A stretch of DNA of 9,064 bases, from NCBI GenBank assembly GCA_025964055.1, contig JAOPZP010000330.1:1-9064 (forward strand). Reading direction: 5' to 3'. A program made the translations under genes and the position numbers. The notes below the pieces were generated by a model. It made no database searches and was not told the DNA's origin. It was given only the letters and a program-made list of their open reading frames with translations. Below, piece after piece: positions 1 through 7,358 of this stretch (its first letter is position 1; each line of letters starts with the position of its first letter). This DNA is from Conexibacter sp. Its GTDB lineage: Bacteria > Actinomycetota > Thermoleophilia > Solirubrobacterales > Solirubrobacteraceae.

Positions 1-237
1 CGGTCCTCGGACGTTCATCCGTCATTGCCGGACGAACCACGTCGGCGCGACCCGGGCGCGCCGAGCGGAACGCCGGCCACGTCGGCACCGACCCGCGCCC
101 ACCCCGCAGCGGCCGAAGCTCCACGTCTCCCCGGCGATGCGCGCGCTGCGGAGCACGACGCCAACGACCTCGGCGCCACCACCGCCGGCCGAGCACGCCC
201 GACCGGTCGACCGGTCCCCCGCCTGACCGTCGTGCAG

Positions 238-1098
238 GTGTCCGTAACCCCGTGGCGAACCACGCTGCGGATGCATCGCGCTGCCGCCCTTCCGCGGGTC
301 CGCGCCGTCCCGCGCCTGCCGCGGGCCGCCGTCTGGATCGTCGCCGCCATCGTCCTGCTGGTCGTCGGCGGACTCTGGCTGCGCGACTCCAGCCTCGTGA
401 AGGTCGACCGGGTGACCGTCACCGGCTTGACCGGTCCCGACGCCGCTCGCGTCACCAACCTGCTGCAGGCCGCCGCCGGCGACATGACCACGCTGCACGT
501 CCGCCAGGACCAGCTCGACGCGGTCGTCGCGCCGTACCCGGTCGTCAAGGCTGTCCGCGTCCAGACAGACTTCCCGCACGGCATGCGCATCACCGTCGTG
601 GAGAACACGCCCGTCGCAGTCGTCATGGCCGACGGCGAGAAGACGCCCGTCTCGGGCGACGGGAAGCTGCTGCGCGGCGCCGAGCCGCGCGCGCTGCCGA
701 TCGTCCCGCTGAAGGTTCCGCCCACCGGCGAGCGGGTCATCGATCCCACGGCGATGCGGGCCGTCGCGGCGCTCGCCGCCGCCCCGATCGCCCTGCGTGA
801 CCGCGTGCTGCACGCCTCGACGACGCCCGCGGGCGGCCTCACGCTCGCGCTCCGCGACGGTCCCGAACTCCGCTTCGGCGCGGCCGATCGGCTCGCCGCC
901 AAGTGGGCCGCGGCCGCCGCCGTGCTCGCCGACACCGGCTCCGCCGGCGCCTCCTACCTTGACCTCCGCTATCCCGAGCGGCCCGCCGCCGGGGGGCTGG
1001 AGGATCCCGCCACGCAGCACGATCCGCAGGCCGTCAACGCGGCCGATCCGGCTGCGACGACGACACCCGTGGCGCCCGCTCCGGGCACCGCGCCCTAG
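238..1098 (+). CDS. ftsQ: Cell division protein FtsQ (POTRA-domain, bitopic membrane protein)
   Basis: FtsQ-type divisome protein, anchored in the cytoplasmic membrane with most of its mass outside, linking early and late division proteins. Counting from the GTG at 238 (286 aa): a basic N-terminal tail, one membrane segment at residues about 32-48 (VWIVAAIVLLVVGGLWL), a POTRA domain at about 55-125 that opens with VKVDRVTVTG and includes the PHGMRITVVENTPVAVV strand, then a beta domain ending in YLDLRYPERP (about 240-249), typical of the FtsQ C-terminus. A Pro/Ala-rich tail follows. The start is uncertain. The frame is open to the window edge, with possible starts TTG 25, GTG 232, GTG 238 and ATG 271, and none has a clear Shine-Dalgarno. 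I chose 238 because the codons before it are less G/C-biased and a neighbouring frame with equal or better bias stops at 226. Identity is supported by ftsZ lying next downstream. The absence of ftsA between them fits Actinobacteria. Confidence 0.88.
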   Translation: MSVTPWRTTLRMHRAAALPRVRAVPRLPRAAVWIVAAIVLLVVGGLWLRDSSLVKVDRVTVTGLTGPDAARVTNLLQAAAGDMTTLHVRQDQLDAVVAPYPVVKAVRVQTDFPHGMRITVVENTPVAVVMADGEKTPVSGDGKLLRGAEPRALPIVPLKVPPTGERVIDPTAMRAVAALAAAPIALRDRVLHASTTPAGGLTLALRDGPELRFGAADRLAAKWAAAAAVLADTGSAGASYLDLRYPERPAAGGLEDPATQHDPQAVNAADPAATTTPVAPAPGTAP

Positions 1099-1198
1099 CA
1101 ACCTTCAACCAGAGCCTGAGGGCCGGTCGACGACCGACTCTCAAGGTCGACATCAGACTTCCGCAAACTGCAAGCAAGATTGCGCCCTAGACTTCGCG

Positions 1199-1228
1199 TT
1201 GACAGGCAAGAACGCCGATGCGTACCGT
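1199..1228 (+). promoter_or_regulatory. Candidate sigma-70-type promoter for ftsZ
   Basis: A perfect TTGACA (1199-1204) lies 18 bp upstream of TACCGT (1223-1228), which fits the TANNNT pattern of actinobacterial -10 boxes. It sits in the 205-bp ftsQ-ftsZ spacer, just after an unusually A/T-rich patch (about 1150-1180). Transcription would begin near 1235 and give ftsZ a leader of about 70 nt. This would let ftsZ be expressed independently of ftsQ. It is a motif match only. Confidence 0.5.
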
Positions 1229-1303
1229 GCATTGGCCGAGACGGGCCTACCCCTGCCCAAAGTCTCGACGCTACCTAGAGGGTCGGACAGGAACTTCAAG
1301 CAC

Positions 1304-2380
<1,077 letters not shown>

Positions 2381-2403
2381 CCGCCGCCGGTCGCCGGTGG
2401 CGG
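2381..2403 (+). terminator. GC hairpin touching the ftsZ stop codon
   Basis: Starting at the base after the ftsZ TAG, CCGCCGCCGG (2381-2390) can pair with CCGGTGGCGG (2394-2403) across a 3-nt TCG turn. This gives 10 pairs with one G-U. No U-tract follows, so it is either the first half of a tandem terminator with the hairpin at 2420-2447 or an mRNA 3'-end stabiliser. Confidence 0.5.
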
Positions 2404-2419
2404 CCGGCGCGGTGAAGAG

Positions 2420-2447
2420 GGTGGGTGTCCGGAGAAGGACACCCACC
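2420..2447 (+). terminator. Strong hairpin, likely ftsZ terminator
   Basis: GGTGGGTGTCC (2420-2430) and GGACACCCACC (2437-2447) form a perfect 11-bp stem closed by the loop GGAGAA. It lies 40 nt past the ftsZ stop, in a spacer before an unrelated small gene. There is no run of T after it, which is common for terminators in GC-rich actinobacteria. Function as a terminator is inferred from position and stem strength. Confidence 0.65.
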
Positions 2448-2570
2448 GGCCAATAGGCTCAGTGGACCAGGACGGACGGCCAGGTTCCAAACCCCGGTTG
2501 TCCTTACTCGGACTGCGCAATCCCAAGAAGTAGGGATGGCGCCGACCATCTGGATTGACGACACTGAGGC

Positions 2571-2586
2571 GGAACACGCCTGTTCC
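2571..2586. promoter_or_regulatory. Perfect inverted repeat upstream of the 44-aa gene
   Basis: GGAACA (2571-2576) and TGTTCC (2581-2586) form a perfect inverted repeat around CGCC. It lies 14 nt before the Shine-Dalgarno of the small gene at 2618. It could be a DNA operator for a dimeric regulator or a small stem-loop in the leader RNA. The spacing between GAAC and GTTC is 6 nt, so it is not the GAAC-N4-GTTC LexA box. Confidence 0.4.
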
Positions 2587-2617
2587 ACCTACGGCCCAGC
2601 AAGGACGCCCCCGCACC

Positions 2618-2752
2618 ATGCAAGACATGACCACGGACGAGCTCGCCGAGCTGCTCACGCAGCTGGAGCTGAGCACGGAGGATTCCCGCGACGAGCTCCT
2701 CACGGACTTCCTCGTCCGTCCGTACCCGACGAAGAGCACGCAGGACAACTAG
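2618..2752 (+). CDS. Small acidic protein, 44 aa, function unknown
   Basis: I do not recognise this protein. It reads MQDMTTDELAELLTQLELS at the start and ends VRPYPTKSTQDN. It has 11 Asp/Glu against 3 Lys/Arg, no Cys or His, no membrane segment and no signal peptide. The Leu spacing in residues 7-18 and 24-32 suggests two short amphipathic helices; a DEL..LLT pattern occurs in both. Coding status is supported by strong G/C bias at third positions (only 3 of 44 codons end in A/T) and by an AAGGACG Shine-Dalgarno at 2601-2607, 10 nt before the ATG. The same AAGGACG precedes gcvPA. Upstream in-frame TTG 2555 is less likely because the added codons lose the bias and would bury the Shine-Dalgarno. 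ATG 2627 is a possible alternative start. It stands alone on its strand, after the ftsZ terminator and convergent with the Cys-rich gene 10 bp away. It could be a small regulatory or adaptor protein. A peptide precursor is possible in form, but no modifying enzyme is nearby. Confidence 0.7.
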   Translation: MQDMTTDELAELLTQLELSTEDSRDELLTDFLVRPYPTKSTQDN

Positions 2753-2762
2753 CCCCAGACGG

Positions 2763-3008
2763 CTAGGACGCCATGCCGGCCGGCACGGCCGGACGGCGGC
2801 GGGCGTCGTCCAGTGCCTCGAGGGTGCGCAGCACCGGCTCGGGCAGGGTGCGGCCCGACATCCCGGCGAAGACCTCGTCGACCAGCAGCGCGATGCCGGG
2901 GCTGTCGCGGCGTCCGCCCGGAGCGCGGCCCGAGCGCGCACGCGCCGCGAGGACGACCGGGCAGTCGTCGCAGCGCGGGCAGGAGCGGCAGCAGCGCGTC
3001 GAGGGCAT
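2763..3008 (-). CDS. Cys-rich small protein with CxxCxxCxxC cluster, 81 aa, function unknown
   Basis: Start ATG at 3008 (minus strand), stop TAG at 2763-2765. The N-terminus reads MPSTRCCRSCPRCDDCPVVL, with Cys at 6, 7, 10, 13 and 16. The last four are spaced CxxCxxCxxC and followed by Pro. This could bind a metal (zinc or an iron-sulfur cluster), though the spacing is not the ferredoxin CxxCxxCxxxCP. After an Arg/Gly-rich stretch, residues 39-70 (IALLVDEVFAG, then LPEPVLRTLEALDDARRR) look helical. No membrane segment is evident. Third-position G/C bias is very high, so I consider it a real gene. Longer in-frame starts reach into ferritin and are rejected. There is no Shine-Dalgarno; a TACGAT box ends 9 nt before the ATG, which suggests a leaderless or near-leaderless transcript. 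It is divergent from ferritin across 100 bp, so an iron-related role is possible but inferred. It is not a bacterioferritin-associated ferredoxin, whose Cys pattern differs. Confidence 0.72.
   Translation of the reverse strand: MPSTRCCRSCPRCDDCPVVLAARARSGRAPGGRRDSPGIALLVDEVFAGMSGRTLPEPVLRTLEALDDARRRPAVPAGMAS
2776..2792. terminator. GC hairpin at the convergent ends of the two small genes
   Basis: CCGGCC (2776-2781) and GGCCGG (2787-2792) form a perfect 6-bp stem with a 5-nt loop. It lies 24 nt after the 44-aa gene's stop and inside the last codons of the convergent Cys-rich gene. It may end rightward transcription, but there is no T tract and its sequence also encodes the Cys-rich protein's C-terminus. 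Confidence 0.25.
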
Positions 3009-3017
3009 GACGAGGCG

Positions 3018-3023
3018 ATCGTA
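3018..3023 (-). promoter_or_regulatory. Candidate -10 box for the Cys-rich gene
   Basis: On the minus strand TACGAT lies 9 nt before the ATG at 3008, placing the transcription start at or next to the start codon. A second copy of the same hexamer lies at 3031-3036 (minus strand), 13 bp further upstream. No good -35 was found. Confidence 0.4.
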
Positions 3024-3034
3024 GCAAGGAATCG

Positions 3035-3046
3035 TAGGGTGCCCTA
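3035..3046. promoter_or_regulatory. Palindrome in the Cys-rich gene / ferritin divergent spacer
   Basis: TAGGG (3035-3039) and CCCTA (3042-3046) form a perfect inverted repeat around TG, roughly in the -20 to -40 zone of the Cys-rich gene's promoter and about 60 bp before ferritin. It is a possible operator. It does not resemble the long IdeR/DtxR iron box. Confidence 0.3.
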
Positions 3047-3096
3047 AGGCCTCGATCGATGCCCGCGATCCCGGTGCGATCGGCCGGGTCCGGCGG

Positions 3097-3102
3097 TAGG
3101 GT
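3097..3102 (+). promoter_or_regulatory. Candidate -10 box for ferritin (leaderless-type)
   Basis: TAGGGT is followed by 6 nt and then the ferritin ATG. TANNNT 6-9 nt before a start codon is the usual signature of leaderless transcripts in GC-rich actinobacteria. The GGTAGGG here could instead act as a weak Shine-Dalgarno. No clear -35 is visible. Confidence 0.45.
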
Positions 3103-3108
3103 CGTCGC

Positions 3109-3609
3109 ATGCCTTCCGAGCGCTTCGTCGACGCCCTCAACGCCCAGGTCGCCCGCGAGTTCGCCGCGTCGCACCAGTACACCGCCATCGGCGCCTGGTA
3201 CGCCGGCGAGACCTACCCGCAGCTCTCGGCGTTCTTCTACGCCCAGGCCGAGGAGGAGCGGGAGCACGCGCTCAAGATGGTCAACTACCTTCTCGACACC
3301 AACTCCCCGGTGAACCTCACCGGCGTTGAGGCCCCGCGCGCCAGCTTCGAGGACCACGTGGCCCCGATCCGCCTCGCGCTCGAGCAGGAGCAGTCGGTGA
3401 CCGTCTCGATCAGCGAGCTCTTCGAGGTGGCACGCGAGACCCGCGACTACCGCAGCGAGCAGTTCCTGGACTGGTTCCTGCAGGAGCAGACCGAGGAGGA
3501 GTCCTCGATGTCGGACCTGCTGGCGGTCGCCGAGCGCACGGCCAGCGTGCCGATGCTGCTCGAGGAGTACCTGGCGCGCGAGACGCCTGGCCAGCACCCG
3601 GCCGAGTGA
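3109..3609 (+). CDS. ftn: Non-heme ferritin (ferroxidase and iron storage)
   Basis: Cytoplasmic ferritin of 166 aa, the normal length for the bacterial FtnA type, which assembles into a 24-subunit shell that oxidises Fe(II) and stores Fe(III). Every ferroxidase residue is at the same number as in E. coli FtnA: Glu17, Glu50, His53, Glu94, Gln127 and Glu130. The third-site residues Glu49, Glu126 and Glu129 and the conserved Tyr24 and Trp122 are also present. The four-helix bundle is evident, with EEEREHALKMVNYLL in helix B. There is no heme-ligand methionine at the bacterioferritin position that I can identify, so ferritin is preferred. The ATG at 3109 is fixed by the family N-terminus and by the TAGGGT box 6 nt upstream. 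It is divergent from the Cys-rich gene and convergent with the downstream hydrolase gene, with only 15 bp between their stops, so it is probably transcribed alone. Confidence 0.96.
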   Translation: MPSERFVDALNAQVAREFAASHQYTAIGAWYAGETYPQLSAFFYAQAEEEREHALKMVNYLLDTNSPVNLTGVEAPRASFEDHVAPIRLALEQEQSVTVSISELFEVARETRDYRSEQFLDWFLQEQTEEESSMSDLLAVAERTASVPMLLEEYLARETPGQHPAE

Positions 3610-3624
3610 CCACGGGCCGGCGGC

Positions 3625-4407
3625 TCAGGCGGGGCGTCGCAGGTCAGCCCACACGCCTGAGTGGTCGCTGAGCCCCGCCTCGCGCGGGCCGTGCTCGTAG
3701 GCGCACGCCTCGACCTCCAGCCCGCGGGCCAGCACGTGGTCGAGCCGGTAGCCGAACTTCCCGTTGGCGTACACCCAGCTGCGGTCGCGCGCGGCGTATC
3801 CGTGCGCGGTCCGGAAGGCGTCGACGTAGCCGTGGTCGGCCAGCCCGCAGACGAGCCCGAGCTCGGCGGCGTCGTGGCGCTCGTCGTAGCCGTCGCGCAG
3901 CCGCCCGGTGCGCGTGCGGGCGAACGAGCGCACCTCGCCCTCGCGCGACTCGTAGGCGGGCGTGTTGAAGTCGCCGACCACGATCGACGGCTCGCCGCGC
4001 GGCGCCGCCAGCCAGGCCGTCACCGCCTCCAGCGTCAGCACCTTGACCCGTCCCGCCTTGGCCGAGATCGGGGCGTGCAGCGCATGGACCTCGCCGAGGC
4101 CGGGCACGCGGGCGGCGGCGTAGCGCTCGGGCCACGGGAGCCCCGGCGGGGCATCGAGCGGCTCCAGCGGATCCCGGGCCGCCAGCAGGACGCCGAGCCG
4201 GCGCTCGGGCGGGCCGCCCGCCGGCGGCGCCGAGTAGTGGCGGTGGACCAGGCCGAGCTCGTCGAGCGCCGCGTTCCACGCGGCCAGCGCGCTGGCGCGG
4301 ACCTCCTGCAGCGCGACCACGTCGGCCGGCCGGGCCGCCAGCGCGGCGGCCTGCGCGTCCACGGAGCGGACCCGGCCCGCGACGTTCCAGGAGAGCACGA
4401 TCGGCAC
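3625..4407 (-). CDS. Endonuclease/exonuclease/phosphatase (DNase I-like) family hydrolase
   Basis: Member of the EEP superfamily of metal-dependent phosphodiesterases and phosphatases (DNase I, exonuclease III and phosphatase relatives). The 260-aa protein carries the family motifs in order: SWNVAGR with metal-site Asn8, ALQEV with metal-binding Glu35, His111 in LHAPISAKAG, GDFN with Asp146 and Asn148, YRLDHVLA with Asp223-His224, and the terminal catalytic SDHSG with Asp248-His249. There is no signal peptide or membrane segment, so it is probably cytoplasmic. The substrate cannot be told from the sequence: DNA repair nuclease and small phosphoester hydrolase are both possible. The GTG at 4407 is chosen because the fold's first strand begins right after it. 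Longer in-frame versions run into gcvT and lose family character. A CAGGAT box 8 nt upstream could be a -10 for a near-leaderless start. It is divergent from gcvT across 46 bp. Confidence 0.87.
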   Translation of the reverse strand: MPIVLSWNVAGRVRSVDAQAAALAARPADVVALQEVRASALAAWNAALDELGLVHRHYSAPPAGGPPERRLGVLLAARDPLEPLDAPPGLPWPERYAAARVPGLGEVHALHAPISAKAGRVKVLTLEAVTAWLAAPRGEPSIVVGDFNTPAYESREGEVRSFARTRTGRLRDGYDERHDAAELGLVCGLADHGYVDAFRTAHGYAARDRSWVYANGKFGYRLDHVLARGLEVEACAYEHGPREAGLSDHSGVWADLRRPA

Positions 4408-4415
4408 CGCCGCTG

Positions 4416-4421
4416 ATCCTG
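4416..4421 (-). promoter_or_regulatory. Candidate -10 box for the EEP hydrolase gene
   Basis: Minus-strand CAGGAT, 8 nt before the GTG at 4407. It matches TANNNT less well than the boxes of ferritin and gcvT but has the same placement. The embedded AGGA could instead serve as a distant Shine-Dalgarno. Confidence 0.25.
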
Positions 4422-4440
4422 CCCGGCGGGGGCCGGGTGC

Positions 4441-4446
4441 TAGCCT
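4441..4446 (+). promoter_or_regulatory. Candidate -10 box for the gcv operon (leaderless-type)
   Basis: TAGCCT is followed by 7 nt and then the gcvT GTG. There is no Shine-Dalgarno, so a leaderless transcript starting at the GTG is the simplest reading. No good -35 is visible. The divergent hydrolase promoter would have to share the same 46-bp spacer. Confidence 0.45.
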
Positions 4447-4453
4447 CGCCGCC

Positions 4454-5530
4454 GTGGCCGCCGCTTCGTCTGACACCGCGCTCCGGCGCACCCCGCTGTA
4501 TGACCGGCACGTCGCCGCAGGCGCCAAGCTGGTGCCGTTCGCGGGCTGGGAGATGCCCGTCCAGTACGGGGAGGGCGTGAAGGCCGAGCACCTCGCCACG
4601 CGCGCCACCGCGGGGCTCTTCGACGTCTCCCACATGGGCGAGATCGCGACGAGCGGCCCCGGGGCCGAGGCGTTCCTACAGCACCTGCTCAGCAACGACG
4701 TCACCAAGCTGCAGACGGGCGGCGCGCAGTACTCCGTGCTCTGCCGCGAGGACGGCGGCGTGCTCGACGACCTCTTCACCTACCGCCTCGGCGCGACCGA
4801 CTTCCTGACGGTCACCAACGCCAGCAACCACGAGAAGGACCTCGCCTGGTTCCAGCAGCAGGCGGCCGGCTTCGACGTCGAGATCGAGGACGCCCACAGC
4901 CGCTACGCCATGCTGGCGGTCCAGGGCCCGCAGGCGCGCGAGATCGTCCAGGCGCTGGCCGACTCCCCGCTGCCCGACCGCTTCACCTGCCGCCACCGGA
5001 TGCTGCGCGGCCAGCGCGTCCTGGTCTGCGGCACCGGCTACACCGGCGAGGACGGCGTCGAGCTGCTCTGCGACCCCGCCGACGCGCCGATGCTCTGGAC
5101 CGAGATCGTCAAGCGTGGCGCCCATCCCGCCGGCCTGGCCGCGCGCGACACGCTGCGCCTGGAGGTCAACTACCACCTCTACGGCAACGACCTCATGGAG
5201 TCGCGCGGCCCGATCGAGGCCGGCCTCGGCTGGGCCTGCAAGGAGGACACCGGCTTCGTCGGCTCCGAGGCGGTTCGCGCGGTGCGCGAGGCGGGACCGA
5301 GCGAGAAGCTCGTCGCCTTCACGATGGCCTCGGGGATCGCCCGCCAGGGCAACGCGGTCGTCGGCGGGGGAGAGGTGACGTCGGGCACGATGTCGCCCTC
5401 GCTGGAGATCGGGATCGGCATGGCCTACGTCCCCGCGGCGATGGCCGCCGAGGGCACCGAGCTGCAGATCGACGTGCGCGGCCGGTTGCGCTCCGCGACC
5501 GTCGCGAAGAAGCCCCTCCTCAAGAAGTAG
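4454..5530 (+). CDS. gcvT: Glycine cleavage system T-protein (aminomethyltransferase)
   Basis: Moves the one-carbon unit from aminomethyl-lipoyl H-protein to tetrahydrofolate, giving 5,10-methylene-THF and ammonia; cytoplasmic. The 358 aa are normal for the family. Motifs: TPLYDRHVAAGAKLVPFAGWEMP (about 13-35), FDVSHMGE (56-63), NDV (81-83) holding Asp82, which I equate with the catalytic aspartate, GGVLDDL (101-107), GYTGEDG (195-201) with the folate-binding glutamate, GLAARDTLRLE, and the C-terminal barrel motif VTSGTMSPSL from residue 308. The full set separates it from YgfZ-type folate proteins and from sarcosine or dimethylglycine dehydrogenase relatives. The GTG at 4454 is supported by the TAGCCT box 7 nt before it. 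It is the first gene of a four-gene operon, with gcvH 10 bp downstream. Confidence 0.97.
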   Translation: MAAASSDTALRRTPLYDRHVAAGAKLVPFAGWEMPVQYGEGVKAEHLATRATAGLFDVSHMGEIATSGPGAEAFLQHLLSNDVTKLQTGGAQYSVLCREDGGVLDDLFTYRLGATDFLTVTNASNHEKDLAWFQQQAAGFDVEIEDAHSRYAMLAVQGPQAREIVQALADSPLPDRFTCRHRMLRGQRVLVCGTGYTGEDGVELLCDPADAPMLWTEIVKRGAHPAGLAARDTLRLEVNYHLYGNDLMESRGPIEAGLGWACKEDTGFVGSEAVRAVREAGPSEKLVAFTMASGIARQGNAVVGGGEVTSGTMSPSLEIGIGMAYVPAAMAAEGTELQIDVRGRLRSATVAKKPLLKK

Positions 5531-5540
5531 GGTCCCGGCC

Positions 5541-5936
5541 ATGGCCGACGCGAGCTACCCCGCTGAACTGCTCTACCACCCCGAGCACGACTGGGCACGA
5601 GTGGATCCCGCCCACCCCGACACCGCCGTGTTCGGGATCACCTGGTACGCGCAGGACGCCCTGGGCGAGGTCGTGTTCTTCGATCCGCCCGAGGTCGGCT
5701 CGACGGTCACCGCCGGAGAGTCCTACGCTGAAGTCGAGTCCGTCAAGGCGGTCTCCGACGTGGTCGCGCCGCTCACCGGCGAGATCATCGAGGTCAACCT
5801 CGGCCTGGGCGACGCGCCCGAGGCCATCAACAACGACCCGTACGGCGACGGCTGGATGGTCAAGGTCAAGCTCTCCGAGCCGTCGGAGACCGAGGGCCTG
5901 ATGGACGTCGCCGCCTACGAGGCCACGCTCTCCTAA
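5541..5936 (+). CDS. gcvH: Glycine cleavage system H-protein (lipoyl carrier)
   Basis: Lipoylated carrier that shuttles the aminomethyl group from P-protein to T-protein and is reoxidised by L-protein. The 131 aa are a usual length. It begins with the hallmark HPEHDWARV (13-21), then GITWYAQDALGEVVFFDPPEVG and the lipoyl site ESVKAVSD with Lys69 as the modified residue. APLTGEI, the NDPYGDGWMVKVK segment and a C-terminal helix follow. The start ATG is 10 bp after the gcvT stop. There is no convincing Shine-Dalgarno; instead TAGGGT (5528-5533), which includes the gcvT stop codon, sits 7 nt before the ATG, as at ferritin. Lipoylation genes and lipoamide dehydrogenase are not in the window. Confidence 0.98.
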   Translation: MADASYPAELLYHPEHDWARVDPAHPDTAVFGITWYAQDALGEVVFFDPPEVGSTVTAGESYAEVESVKAVSDVVAPLTGEIIEVNLGLGDAPEAINNDPYGDGWMVKVKLSEPSETEGLMDVAAYEATLS

Positions 5937-5954
5937 CTCCCCACAAGGACGCTC

Positions 5955-7354
<1,400 letters not shown>

Positions 7355-7358
<4 letters not shown>

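Noticed and set aside
797..1303. N-terminal extension of FtsZ by about 170 codons
   Set aside because: It overlaps ftsQ in another frame and crosses the promoter-like spacer, with no FtsZ-like sequence before ATG 1304.
2483..2493. GGTTCCAAACC resembling a tRNA T-loop (B box)
   Set aside because: The position after TTC is C instead of a purine, the flanks do not form a 5-bp T stem, and no acceptor or anticodon arm can be drawn.
2571..2586. LexA/SOS box
   Set aside because: GAAC and GTTC are separated by 6 nt, not the 4 nt of the Gram-positive SOS box. It is kept only as an unassigned inverted repeat.
3009..3188. Longer form of the Cys-rich gene starting inside ferritin
   Set aside because: It would overlap ferritin antisense by about 80 nt, and the added residues have shadow-like composition. 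ATG 3008 has a -10-like box right upstream.
4408..4453. Glycine riboswitch upstream of gcvT
   Set aside because: The spacer is only 46 bp and there is no aptamer-like structure.
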